This document shows positions 31,869 to 42,194 of a stretch of 64,000 bases of DNA, in pieces. A model generated the notes under the pieces. That model made no database searches. It worked only from the letters and a program-made list of their open reading frames with translations, and was not told where the DNA came from. The DNA is taken from positions 308,908 through 372,907 of the forward strand of contig DEXK01000013.1 in assembly GCA_002364085.1 (NCBI GenBank), given 5' to 3'. A program made the translations under genes and the position numbers. Each line of letters starts with the position of its first letter. Position 1 is the stretch's first letter. This DNA is from Balneolaceae bacterium UBA3186 (GTDB taxonomy: Bacteria; Bacteroidota; Rhodothermia; Balneolales; Balneolaceae).

Positions 31869-32864
31869 ATGAGATTCGCAGATTACGCTAAAATTTATGT
31901 TACCGCCGGAAAGGGTGGAGATGGTTCTGCTCATATGAGACGGGAAAAGTATGTTCCTAAAGGCGGTCCGGATGGAGGAGATGGCGGAAGAGGCGGAAGT
32001 ATCATTCTGAAAGGAAACGCACAGCTAAATACCATTCTGGATCTTCGTTACAAGAAATACATCAAAGCAAAACCCGGAGCAAACGGTGGTAGCAGTCGTT
32101 CAACCGGGAAAGACGGAGAATCGATCATACTTCAGGTCCCACTAGGTACAGTAGCTTTTGATGCGGACACCAGAGAAAGAATGGGCGAGATCACCGAAGA
32201 TGAAGAAGAGATTGTTATCGCCAAAGGTGGTAGAGGCGGACTTGGAAACTGGCATTTTAAAAGTTCTGTAAATCAAACTCCTCAATATGCTCAGGAAGGA
32301 GAAATAGGAGAGGAGAGAGTTGTTGAGCTCGAGCTTAAATTGATCGCAGATGTAGGTTTGGTTGGATTTCCAAACGCCGGAAAAAGCACTTTGCTTTCAG
32401 CGCTTTCTCATGCAAAACCTAAGATAGCTGACTATCCATTTACCACACTTGAACCAAATTTGGGGGTAGTTAAATTCTCTGATTACCGAAGTTTTGTCAT
32501 GGCTGATATTCCGGGAATTATTGAAGAAGCACATCAGGGAAAAGGATTAGGTATTCAGTTTCTTCGCCATATTGAACGAAACAGCATATTGTTATTCATG
32601 GTGAGTTCTCAAACAGATATTGAGTATGAGTATAACGCTTTGGTGAACGAGCTTAAAGCCTATCGAAAAGACCTTCTTGATAAGCCCAGAGTACTAGCTA
32701 TAACTAAGATGGATTTAAAACAAGGTTTTAAGTTAGATAAAAAACTTCATTTTGACGATGAAATTCCCGTAATTCCAATTTCTTCTGCTACCGGACATGG
32801 TGTGGATGAACTTAGAGAAGCACTTTGGGAAAAACTTCAACATGCAAAACAAATCGATTCTTAG
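31869..32864 (+). CDS. obgE: GTPase Obg/CgtA
   Basis: A 331-residue GTPase. The glycine-rich Obg fold is at residues 1-158 (KGGDGSAHMRREKYVPKGGP, GDGGRGGS, RSTGKDGE). The G domain follows, with the P-loop GFPNAGKSTLL, the switch region DYPFTTLEPNLGV, DIPGIIEEAHQGKGLG, TKMD and SSATGHG. It takes part in late assembly of the large ribosomal subunit. There is no C-terminal OCT domain. The end of the gene overlaps the start of dprA by 23 bases. Confidence 0.95.
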   Translation: MRFADYAKIYVTAGKGGDGSAHMRREKYVPKGGPDGGDGGRGGSIILKGNAQLNTILDLRYKKYIKAKPGANGGSSRSTGKDGESIILQVPLGTVAFDADTRERMGEITEDEEEIVIAKGGRGGLGNWHFKSSVNQTPQYAQEGEIGEERVVELELKLIADVGLVGFPNAGKSTLLSALSHAKPKIADYPFTTLEPNLGVVKFSDYRSFVMADIPGIIEEAHQGKGLGIQFLRHIERNSILLFMVSSQTDIEYEYNALVNELKAYRKDLLDKPRVLAITKMDLKQGFKLDKKLHFDDEIPVIPISSATGHGVDELREALWEKLQHAKQIDS

Positions 32865-33966
32865 AAACTTAATTGCGCTAACTCTGATTCCAGGACTGGG
32901 AAGTAAGAGAGTCAGGCATTTGGTTCAGGAATGTGATCAACTCGAAAATCTATTCAATCTCAGTAAAACTCAACTCAGAAGCTTTGAAGGAGTTGGGGAA
33001 GCTACAGCGCTGGCCATTTTATCGTTTGATGACTGGGAAAGTGTCGATCAACAAATAGAAGATACAGAAAAGATCGGTGCTCAGATCATTACAATGAGGG
33101 ATCCGGAATACCCAAACTTATTGAAAGAGATTTATGATCCTCCAATTTTGTACTGGCTGAAAGGCGATCCCGAAGCTCTAAAGAAACCGGGGGTTGCAAT
33201 AGTTGGAACCAGAAATGCGTCTACGTATGGGAAAAAACAAGCTGAGAAGTTTACTACTAAGTTAGCCGAAGAGGGCTTGTGCATCTTTAGTGGATTAGCG
33301 TATGGAATTGATACTATCGGACACCAATCCGCTTTGAATGTTGGAGCTACTACGGTAGCTGTTTTGGGTTCAGGAATTGATAATCTCTATCCAAAGAGTA
33401 ATACGGAAGTTGCGAATGAAATTGTGAAAAGCGGCGGCGCTGTTATATCAGAATTCCCTTTGGGGATGATTCCTGATAAAAATAACTTTCCTTTGCGAAA
33501 CAGGGTTGTAAGCGGACTTAGCCTTGGTGTAGTTGTAATTGAATCCGGAATAAAAGGAGGAAGCATGATCACTGCTGAACTTGCTCTGGATCAAAACCGT
33601 GAAGTTTTTGCAATTCCTCATCATTTAGAAAATCCTTCAGGAACAGGATGTAATTATCTCATCAAAAAAGGTGCTGCAAAACTGGTTCAGGTTGTAGATG
33701 ATATTTTAGTAGAATTACCCATCGATTTTGAATCTGATGGAAACAGTGCAAAAGAACTAACTAAAAAAGCGCCAAGCTGGAAAGAATATAAGTTGGATAA
33801 ACTAAGTACTTCCATTTGTGAGCAACTGGAACAACAATCTTTTCAAATAGACGACCTGGCAGATGAATTGAGTGTCCATACCAGCGAATTATTGGTTGCG
33901 CTACTACAATTGGAAATGCAGGATATAATCACTCAAAAAGCCGGTAAGATCTTTGAGTTGAGGTGA
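32842..33966 (+). CDS. dprA: DNA-processing protein DprA
   Basis: This 374-residue protein has an N-terminal helix-hairpin-helix-like part (IPGLGSKRVRHLVQE), the central DprA Rossmann fold (GTRNASTYGKKQAE, SGLAYGIDTIGHQSAL, AVLGSGIDNLYPKSN, NFPLRNRVVSGLSLGVVVIE) and a C-terminal winged-helix domain. DprA protects incoming single-stranded DNA and loads RecA during natural transformation. The ATG at 32842 (MQNKSIL) lies inside obgE. The ORF can be extended 15 codons further, but that sequence is purely obgE out of frame. Confidence 0.94.
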   Translation: MQNKSILRNLIALTLIPGLGSKRVRHLVQECDQLENLFNLSKTQLRSFEGVGEATALAILSFDDWESVDQQIEDTEKIGAQIITMRDPEYPNLLKEIYDPPILYWLKGDPEALKKPGVAIVGTRNASTYGKKQAEKFTTKLAEEGLCIFSGLAYGIDTIGHQSALNVGATTVAVLGSGIDNLYPKSNTEVANEIVKSGGAVISEFPLGMIPDKNNFPLRNRVVSGLSLGVVVIESGIKGGSMITAELALDQNREVFAIPHHLENPSGTGCNYLIKKGAAKLVQVVDDILVELPIDFESDGNSAKELTKKAPSWKEYKLDKLSTSICEQLEQQSFQIDDLADELSVHTSELLVALLQLEMQDIITQKAGKIFELR

Positions 33967-34147
33967 TCAACTCTGTATACACTTTAGCATTTTCTGCTTC
34001 TTTGTCTATAAAATAATGAACGATTTTATAAGGGCTTATCTCATAAATAGGTCATCTAACAGCGTATTCCTGAGGTGTGGTTTATTTTAAAAGTAAACTC
34101 TTGAAAAAGCACAGTTAAGGTTTTTAAAACGGCGATTATTGTCTGTT

Positions 34148-34170
34148 CGCGCCAATAATTCTAAAGGTCG
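34148..34170 (+). repeat. Solitary right arm of the large foldable element
   Basis: The sequence CGCGCCAATAATTCTAAAGG and the next three bases (TCG) match the right end of the elements at 12063-12085 and 26487-26509, but no left arm is present. The remaining gene-free sequence 33967-34209 shows nothing recognisable. Confidence 0.6.
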
Positions 34171-34209
34171 ATGAAATCGTAGCTTTCAATTACCTTCCTT
34201 TAAGAAGGG

Positions 34210-35943
34210 CTAACTAAGCTCTTCCATTATCTGATCGATCTTGTTCATCAATTTTTTCTGAACAAACGGATATTCATGAACGGTGGCTATAGTATCATTG
34301 ACGCTGCAATAGAATTTGATCTTAGGCTCTGTTCCTGAAGGACGAGCAGAAATAATTGCACCATCCTCAGTTATAAACTGCAGCACATTTGAAGATGGGA
34401 GGTCGATTTCAGAAATTTCACCGGTCTTAACATTCTTTTCTTCCGCTGATTTATAATCCTTAATTGTAAGCACATCAGAGCCGCCAAGTGAAACGGGAGG
34501 ATTTTCTCTGAAGTTCTTCATCATTTCCAGAATTTCTTCAGCACCTGATTTTCCTTTCTTTGTAATGGAGATCAGTTTTTCCTGATAGATACCGAAGTCT
34601 ACATACATTTCCAGAAGAGCTTCATACAGACTAGATCCATTATCTTTGTAATAAGCCGCCATTTCTGCAATAATTACCGCTGAAACCACAGCATCTTTAT
34701 CGCGAACGTGTTCACCTATCAAATATCCATAGCTTTCTTCACCACCGGCAATAAATTCTTTTTCACCTTCAAAATTGGTCATGAGTTCACCAATATATTT
34801 GAAACCGGTAAGGGTGTTGAAACAATCTACAGAATAAGATTCAGCGATCTCATCTATCAGGTAAGAAGTAACCACCGTTTTAACGATATATTGACTTCCG
34901 TTCAGTTTACCGGCATTTTTCCAAGCCGTAAGCATGTAATTGATGATCAGGCATGCAGTCTGATTTCCATTTAAGAGTGTCCATTCACCTGATGTGTCTT
35001 TTACTGCAATTCCGATTCTGTCTGCATCAGGATCGGTTGCCATCACTAATTCAGCATCAATTTCTTTGGCTTTATCCAGAGCCATTGCCAGAGCATCCTG
35101 TTCTTCAGGATTTGGATATACAACTGTAGGGAAGTTGCCATCCACAACCATTTGTTCCTCAACCAATGTCACATTTTCAAAACCATACATTTTGAGCGCA
35201 GGCGGTACTAATACTCCTGCAGTTCCATGAATGGGTGAGAAAACGATCTTCAGGTTTTTCTGATTTTGGATCTCTTTTTGAGATACCGATAGCTTTTTCA
35301 GCTCGGCCAAATATTTCTGATCGATATCTTCTCCGATTAACTGAATAAGATCATTATTTCCTTCAAATTTAACCTCATCAATAGAAGCGACTTTTTGTAC
35401 TTCATCCATAACGGCTTTGTCGTGTGGCGACACCAATTGACCGCCATCAGCTCCGTATGCTTTAAATCCGTTGTATTCCTTAGGATTGTGAGAAGCTGTA
35501 AGAACGACCCCTCCCTGACAATTCAGTTCTCTTACAGCATAAGATAATTCCGGAGTCGGGCGTAATCCTTCAAAAAAGTATACCTTAATTCCATTTGCTG
35601 AAAATACATCAGCTACCACTTTAGCCAATGTATCGGAATTGTTTCTGCAATCGTGAGCAATAGCCACTTTTATCTGATGATCAGGATATGTTTTCTTCAG
35701 GAAATTACTGAATCCCTGAGTAGCAACTCCAAAGGTGTATTTGTTAACCCGATTTGATCCAACCCCCATAATTCCGCGCAATCCACCTGTTCCAAATTCC
35801 AGATCTTTGTAGAAAGCATCTGTTAACTCTTCGTACTTTTCTTGTTCGATTAACGAACGAATCTCTTGCTTTGCATTTTCGTCATAGCGGCCTTCCAGCC
35901 ATTGATTAATTTTTTGTTGAACTGAAGAATCGAGATTTTTCAT
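34210..35943 (-). CDS. Phosphoglucomutase/phosphomannomutase (alpha-D-phosphohexomutase)
   Basis: A 577-residue four-domain phosphosugar mutase. The phosphoserine loop is LTASHNPKEYNGFKAYGADG, the magnesium loop is ATDPDADRIGIAVKD, the sugar-binding loop is GGEESYGY, and the phosphate-binding loop RPSGTEPKIKFY closes the protein. The length and the FGTGGLRGIMGVGSNRVN motif place it with the PGM2-like (large bacterial/eukaryotic) group. It interconverts hexose 1- and 6-phosphates. The ATG at 35943 was chosen over a TTG six codons upstream. Specificity (glucose, mannose or ribose) cannot be read here. Confidence 0.92.
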   Translation of the reverse strand: MKNLDSSVQQKINQWLEGRYDENAKQEIRSLIEQEKYEELTDAFYKDLEFGTGGLRGIMGVGSNRVNKYTFGVATQGFSNFLKKTYPDHQIKVAIAHDCRNNSDTLAKVVADVFSANGIKVYFFEGLRPTPELSYAVRELNCQGGVVLTASHNPKEYNGFKAYGADGGQLVSPHDKAVMDEVQKVASIDEVKFEGNNDLIQLIGEDIDQKYLAELKKLSVSQKEIQNQKNLKIVFSPIHGTAGVLVPPALKMYGFENVTLVEEQMVVDGNFPTVVYPNPEEQDALAMALDKAKEIDAELVMATDPDADRIGIAVKDTSGEWTLLNGNQTACLIINYMLTAWKNAGKLNGSQYIVKTVVTSYLIDEIAESYSVDCFNTLTGFKYIGELMTNFEGEKEFIAGGEESYGYLIGEHVRDKDAVVSAVIIAEMAAYYKDNGSSLYEALLEMYVDFGIYQEKLISITKKGKSGAEEILEMMKNFRENPPVSLGGSDVLTIKDYKSAEEKNVKTGEISEIDLPSSNVLQFITEDGAIISARPSGTEPKIKFYCSVNDTIATVHEYPFVQKKLMNKIDQIMEELS

Positions 35944-36032
35944 ACGGGTAGTTAGTTTCAAAATTTAGATTTTGAATATAAAGATTCTAGCTTTGAATCT
36001 TTAGTGCTAGATGTGATGAAAATATAAAAGTT

Positions 36033-36533
36033 CTACCGTGTAAGGCGATCAATTATTGCAAAGTGTTTTGGAAATTCTGAAATTAGAGAGTCTTTTTCTG
36101 CTAATTCAAAATCTTTGAAATCAAAACCGGGAGAAACAGTGCAGCCTACAAGGGAATACGAATCAGGCTCTTGAACTTCAGAGGCAAACCAAACTCCTTT
36201 AGGAACTACAAATTGTGGAACCTCATCACTTTCAAGATGCAATCCTACTTTTTGGAAAGAGTAATTTCCCTCTTTGTCAATCATATGAACGGTTAATGGA
36301 GAGCCTTCATAATAATGCCACATTTCATCCTGTTTGATCCGATGAAAAGCGGAATAATTATCTGAGGTAAGTAGGAAATAAATTCCTGTACAATAGTTTC
36401 GGTCTCCATCAATGCCATCTTTTAAAACTTCAGAAGGGATAACCTCTTCACTTCGGTAAGTTTCTTTGAAGTAACCTCCTTCAGGGTGTTTTTGAAGGTT
36501 GAGTAAGTCAATTAGTTGTTCGATTCTTTCCAT
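36033..36533 (-). CDS. Cupin family protein (DUF985)
   Basis: A 166-residue cupin-fold protein. The DUF985 hallmarks are LNLQKHPEGGYFKETYRS, YFLLTSDNYSAFHRIKQDEM, WHYYEGSPLTVHMI and LVGCTVSPGFDFKDFEL, the last being the conserved C-terminal end. The family is related to small-molecule-binding cupins and has no firm function. It is preceded on its own strand by a 42-base palindrome and stands apart from the phosphomutase gene by about 90 bases. Confidence 0.88.
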   Translation of the reverse strand: MERIEQLIDLLNLQKHPEGGYFKETYRSEEVIPSEVLKDGIDGDRNYCTGIYFLLTSDNYSAFHRIKQDEMWHYYEGSPLTVHMIDKEGNYSFQKVGLHLESDEVPQFVVPKGVWFASEVQEPDSYSLVGCTVSPGFDFKDFELAEKDSLISEFPKHFAIIDRLTR

Positions 36534-36546
36534 ATAGAATTCCCAT

Positions 36547-36588
36547 CATATACAGTAGGGATGTATTGCAATACTTCCCTACTGTATA
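36547..36588. repeat. 42-base near-perfect palindrome
   Basis: The arm 36547-36560 (ATATACAGTAGGGA) is complementary to 36575-36588, then one T/T mismatch, then GTATTG/CAATAC (36562-36573) with no loop. It lies between the M16 protease stop and the cupin start. It could be an operator of the cupin gene, the terminator of the protease gene or a tiny mobile repeat. Confidence 0.8.
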
Positions 36589-36611
36589 TTGAAAAAGAAA
36601 ATAAGCTTGTT

Positions 36612-39446
36612 TTAATTCCCTTCCTTAAACCTGTTATTGATGAGAATAGGTTCACCGAAACCGAGTTGCTCTAAACGGTCCATTTGAGTTTTGGCATCAC
36701 CAACCACCAACCATATCATTTGATCAGGATTGGCATATTTTTGTGCTAATTCTGATATCTGTTCTTTGGTCATGTCTTTTACTATCTGCTCACGCTCTTT
36801 TACATAGTCAGGACTCCATCCGTAGTCACTTATGTTATCCAGCATATTTAGTTTGGCGCCAAGAGTTTCAAAGCTTCGGGCGTTACTTTTTAGCAAAAAG
36901 CTTTTTGTAGTTTCAAGATCGGTATCGGTAAAAGTAGAAGGGTAGTTTTCCAGAATCTCTTTGACTAAATCAGCAGATTCATAAGTTACGTTGGTACGAA
37001 CGCCACTACTGATAGTAAAAGGCCCGGCAATATTAGAACCTGAAAATCCGGACCTGATTCCGTACGTATATCCTTTACCTTCACGAAGTTCTTGTGTAAA
37101 TCGGGAGGCAAATCCACCTCCACCAAGAATATAATTCATAACCGTTGCAGGATAGTAATCTTCATGAGTTTCAGGCATGGCTAGGTATCCGAATCTTATT
37201 ACGGATTGTTTAGCATTTGGAACATCATAAAAATACACGGTAGATTTTTCAGGTCTTTCGGGAGTTTCAAATTCAGGAATATCAACTGACTTAGCTTCCC
37301 ATTTAGATTCAAGATCAGTCAATGAATTCATTACTTCTGTTTTCGATATTGAACCAACGATTAGGAAATCAGCAACTGAAGGGGAGAAGTAAGCATTGTA
37401 ATAATCTTTAAGATCCTGAATAGTAATAGATTCCACACTCGAAGTAGTTCCGATGGAGTTATAAGAAAGAATATGATTTTCGCCATACAGCAATTTGTTG
37501 TATGCATTTGATGCAATACTATTCGGATTGGCGCTTTGCTGAGCGATCTGACTTAATGTACTTTGCTTGGCTAGTTCAAATTCAGTCTCATCCCAACGTG
37601 GTTCTAAAATAATTTCTTCAACCAGATCAAGTGTTTTACCATAATTACGAGCTAATGCATTTCCGGAAATAGTGATGGTTTGTCTGCCGGCATTTACATT
37701 GATGGAAGCACCTAGTTCATCAATAGCTTCTTCCAATTGCTCTGGAGTTTTATTTGCAGTTCCTCGGGTCATAAGATCGGCCATTAAATTTGAAACTCCG
37801 GTTTTGGAAGTGTTTTCTAACAATAAACCACCTTCAATTTCTATTGTAAACTGTACAAGGGGCAGCTCTGTATTTTCAATACCAAATACCTGCATTCCGT
37901 TTTCTAATGAACCCTCCCAAACGTCTGGAACTTTCACATCCGGGCTGTCGCCATAAGGAGGTTCAATCGTTCTGTCAAAGCTTGAAGCTGTTCTTTCATA
38001 TTCAGTTTCTTCAGGAAGCTCAAATTCTTCGTTTGCTTTTCCTTGTACAATTTCTTCTTCAACCACTTCAGCCGGTTCAGAATTTTCGAGAGCGAGTTCG
38101 GCTTGTCCTTGAGGAACAAAGCTGGTTGCGATGAAATTCTCACTTTTGATGTATTCTTCATACACTCTCATGATATCATCTTTAGTAACAGCGAGTGTCT
38201 TCTGAATATCTTCGTTAATATATCCCGGATCACCTGCAAAAATATTGTACTGAGCCAGTTGGAAAGCTTTTCCTAACACACTTGAAAGTCCATTATAGAA
38301 CTGAGTTTCAATTCCTGCTTTTATTCGATCCAGATCCGCTTCAGTAAATCCTTCGGTTTCGAACTTTGCAAAAGCTTTGTTTACTGATTCCGATACTTTA
38401 TCAAGATCAGTTCCGGGATAAGCACGCACCAATAAAGTAGTTTCGCCGGCTATTTCAGCATTTTGACTGAACATGAATACGTTCGAAGAAACCTGATCTT
38501 CCTCCACCAATACTTTATTGAAAGGTGCTTTTTTACCGTCGGTCAGTAATTGAGTTAAAATATCAAGCGCATACATATCCGGATGATATTGTTTTACCGT
38601 TGGCCAAACCATTCGTAGTTCAGGTAGACGGGCAAAATTATCTTCATAGAATAATTTTTTTGTTTCATCAACTTCAACAGGAGCATCGGGAAGAGGAGTG
38701 ATCTCTTCTCCACGCGGAATTTCAGCAAAATATTTTTCAATCCATTCTTTGGCTTGTTCAGTGTCAAAATCTCCGGCAATTACCAGAGTTGCATTGTTGG
38801 GTACGTACCATTTACGGTAAAAATCTTTTACATCAGCCAAAGTAGCGTTCTGAAGATCTTCCAGAGAACCAATAACCTGATGATTATATGGATGTCCTTG
38901 TGGATATAGATTCTTACCAATCACATAACTAGCATGACCATAGGGGGCATTATCTACGCCCTGACGTTTTTCGTTCTTTACAACCTGCTTTTCCTTAGCA
39001 ACAACTGCTTCAGTAACCGTATTGATGAAATAGCCTAATTTATCCGCTTCGGCCCAGATCATTTTTTCGAGGGCATCGTTTGGTACTGTTTGGAAATAAT
39101 TGGTTCGGTCTCTGCTTGTTGAACCGTTGGCTCCTGAGCCACCAATACGACTACTCATTTTATCCAACCCGCCTTTTCCCAGATTTTCTGATTCTAAAAA
39201 TAGGAGATGCTCAAAAAGATGAGCAAAGCCGGTTTTGCCTTCTATTTCCCGTGCAGACCCAACGTGGAAAGTTAAGGCAACTGCGGTGACCGGATCAGAG
39301 TTGTCTTCATGGAATATGACTTCTAACCCGTTATCGAGAGTGAATTTCTCGTAATTAACTGAGAATTCTTGTTTGTTGTTGGAGCATGAGCTCAAAAGAA
39401 AACCTGTAAACAGGAATGCAAAAAGGAATCTGAATTGTAATTTCAT
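36612..39446 (-). CDS. M16-family zinc protease, two-module lipoprotein
   Basis: A 944-residue lipoprotein (lipobox LLSSC, Cys21) with tandem M16 (pitrilysin/insulinase-like) modules. The first has the inverted zinc motif His76-x2-Glu79-His80 (AHLFEHLLF) and is catalytic. The second (from about residue 500, FGIENTELPLVQFTIEIEGG) lacks it and should close the chamber, as in PqqL and similar fused enzymes. A charged Glu-rich linker (about residues 460-490) joins them. It probably degrades peptides at the outer face of the periplasm. The ATG at 39446 gives a proper lipoprotein signal, while the longer frame adds 53 unrelated residues. Confidence 0.92.
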   Translation of the reverse strand: MKLQFRFLFAFLFTGFLLSSCSNNKQEFSVNYEKFTLDNGLEVIFHEDNSDPVTAVALTFHVGSAREIEGKTGFAHLFEHLLFLESENLGKGGLDKMSSRIGGSGANGSTSRDRTNYFQTVPNDALEKMIWAEADKLGYFINTVTEAVVAKEKQVVKNEKRQGVDNAPYGHASYVIGKNLYPQGHPYNHQVIGSLEDLQNATLADVKDFYRKWYVPNNATLVIAGDFDTEQAKEWIEKYFAEIPRGEEITPLPDAPVEVDETKKLFYEDNFARLPELRMVWPTVKQYHPDMYALDILTQLLTDGKKAPFNKVLVEEDQVSSNVFMFSQNAEIAGETTLLVRAYPGTDLDKVSESVNKAFAKFETEGFTEADLDRIKAGIETQFYNGLSSVLGKAFQLAQYNIFAGDPGYINEDIQKTLAVTKDDIMRVYEEYIKSENFIATSFVPQGQAELALENSEPAEVVEEEIVQGKANEEFELPEETEYERTASSFDRTIEPPYGDSPDVKVPDVWEGSLENGMQVFGIENTELPLVQFTIEIEGGLLLENTSKTGVSNLMADLMTRGTANKTPEQLEEAIDELGASINVNAGRQTITISGNALARNYGKTLDLVEEIILEPRWDETEFELAKQSTLSQIAQQSANPNSIASNAYNKLLYGENHILSYNSIGTTSSVESITIQDLKDYYNAYFSPSVADFLIVGSISKTEVMNSLTDLESKWEAKSVDIPEFETPERPEKSTVYFYDVPNAKQSVIRFGYLAMPETHEDYYPATVMNYILGGGGFASRFTQELREGKGYTYGIRSGFSGSNIAGPFTISSGVRTNVTYESADLVKEILENYPSTFTDTDLETTKSFLLKSNARSFETLGAKLNMLDNISDYGWSPDYVKEREQIVKDMTKEQISELAQKYANPDQMIWLVVGDAKTQMDRLEQLGFGEPILINNRFKEGN

Positions 39447-39602
39447 TGTGATGATAAGAGATTGATAATTAGATCGAATATAGGACGAGATAAAATCAGA
39501 AAATGTTAAAGTAATTTCTGAGATTTTACATGTGTTAATTTTTAGGTTGATGTGAAACTCAGAACGATAGGGAAAACCCTTAAATAAAAGATGAATCAAA
39601 TT

Positions 39603-39639
39603 CATAAAACCGCAAGCCCTGAAGGACTTGCTTGTTTAA
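39603..39639 (-). repeat. REP-like hairpin (CC-TTCA-GG core), inverted
   Basis: On the minus strand it reads TTAAACAA, GCAAG, T, CC-TTCA-GG, G, CTTGC, GGTTTTATG. This is the same plan, flanks and mismatch position as 8616-8652. A second hairpin in the opposite sense (GCCCC-TTCA-GGGGC, 39691-39704) follows 60 bases later, so the two form a convergent pair. Confidence 0.65.
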
Positions 39640-39690
39640 GTCAAGAATTGGAATGCCAGGCTCAATTTTTGATAAGATTTTTAGCTAGAA

Positions 39691-39704
39691 GCCCCTTCAG
39701 GGGC
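39691..39704 (+). repeat. REP-like hairpin partner
   Basis: GCCCC-TTCA-GGGGC is a perfect five-base-pair stem with the same tetraloop as the other REP hairpins. It has different flanks. Confidence 0.5.
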
Positions 39705-39754
39705 GTGTATCAAGATGGATATAAATAATAGACCATATTGTTTTCAGAAATTCA

Positions 39755-40066
39755 GAACTGGGCAAGATTCACGCTGTGCAGATTCATCGGCAGTTGCCTC
39801 TGAATGACTCGTTGTTTTCGTTTGGTTATAACAAAGATAGTCACTCAGAGCGATAGCGAAGAGTCTGCCCATCTAAAGAACTGGGCAAAATTCATGCTGT
39901 GCAGATCCATCAGCGGTAGCCTCTGAATGACTCGTTGGTTTGGTTTGGTTATAACTAAGATAGTCACTCAGAGCGATAGCGAAGAGTCTGCCCATCTAAA
40001 TTACCAAGCAAGATTCACGCTGTGCAGATTCATCGGCGGTAGCCTCTGAATGACTCGTTGTTTTAG
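39755..40066. repeat. 123-base tandem repeat, two and a half copies
   Basis: Units begin at 39755 and 39878, with a partial third unit from about 40001. The period is exactly 123 bases (the GCAAGATTC position is 39762, 39885, 40008). Each unit contains GCCTCTGAATGACTCG and, about 35 bases on, TAGTCACTCAGAGCGATAGC, which are imperfectly complementary and can fold. The remainder of the gene-free stretch 39447-40217 holds the REP pair and the atpD leader. Confidence 0.85.
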
Positions 40067-40214
40067 GAATATCATTTGCACAGCTATTCTTTTTAATTTA
40101 AAACGAAAAATGATTGCCTCTCACGGCATATCTCCCTATCTTTACCAGCCTTTGCAGGAGTGCAAGTTTTCAACTACTCAGACTATCAAAAATTTTAATA
40201 AAATCGCGATTTAG

Positions 40215-41711
<1,497 letters not shown>

Positions 41712-41720
41712 TTATAAAGC

Positions 41721-41978
41721 ATGAGTACTTTTATAGCACAGATCTTAACTCCTGAAGGCTCTCTATTTGAAGGCGATGTTACCGGTGTAAAAATGCCCGG
41801 TACTGAGGGAAGTTTTGAAGTTAAAGCAAATCACGCTCCTATCGTTTCTACTCTAGAAGAAGGAGATGTGTTGGTTCGTAAATCTGAGGGAGAAACTAAT
41901 TATAAAATCTCCGGTGGATTTGTAGAAGTAGCTGAAAACAAACTCACTTTATTAGCTGAATCTGTTATTGAAGAATAA
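41721..41978 (+). CDS. atpC: F-type ATP synthase epsilon subunit, short form
   Basis: An 85-residue epsilon subunit consisting only of the N-terminal beta-sandwich (FIAQILTPEGSLFEGDVTGV, MPGTEGSFEVKANHAPIVST, ending KLTLLAESVIEE). The usual two-helix C-terminal domain that inhibits ATP hydrolysis, about 50 residues, is absent. Short forms occur in the FCB group. It is the second gene of a stand-alone atpDC operon ended by a strong terminator. Confidence 0.93.
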   Translation: MSTFIAQILTPEGSLFEGDVTGVKMPGTEGSFEVKANHAPIVSTLEEGDVLVRKSEGETNYKISGGFVEVAENKLTLLAESVIEE

Positions 41979-42054
41979 AACATCTGCGAGTAACGAAGTA
42001 GTCTCCCTTTAAAACAGATTGCTTCACCTTGTTCGTAAATGAAAATAAATTTAT

Positions 42055-42089
42055 AAAGCCGGTTTTCGAAAGAGAATCGGCTTTTTTTT
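42055..42089 (+). terminator. Terminator of the atpDC operon
   Basis: AAAGCCG (42055-42061) pairs with CGGCTTT (42078-42084), extended by a G/T pair and TT/AA, and is followed by a run of eight T. The 36 bases 42055-42090 are repeated exactly at 42761-42796. Confidence 0.85.
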
Positions 42090-42194
42090 GACATTATATT
42101 CATATTCAATCCTTCTAAAAATCTATCTACACAATAATTAGAGCTTTGTTCTATTATTAAGTCTGTGTTTTTAAATTATTGATAAAACCTAAAT

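Noticed and set aside
36612..39605. Longer N-terminus for the M16 protease (start at 39605)
   Set aside because: The 53 extra residues are not conserved and would bury the lipoprotein signal, which begins cleanly at the ATG at 39446.
39755..40066. CRISPR-like array
   Set aside because: The units are 123 bases long and similar along their whole length, with no alternation of repeats and unique spacers, and no cas genes are nearby.
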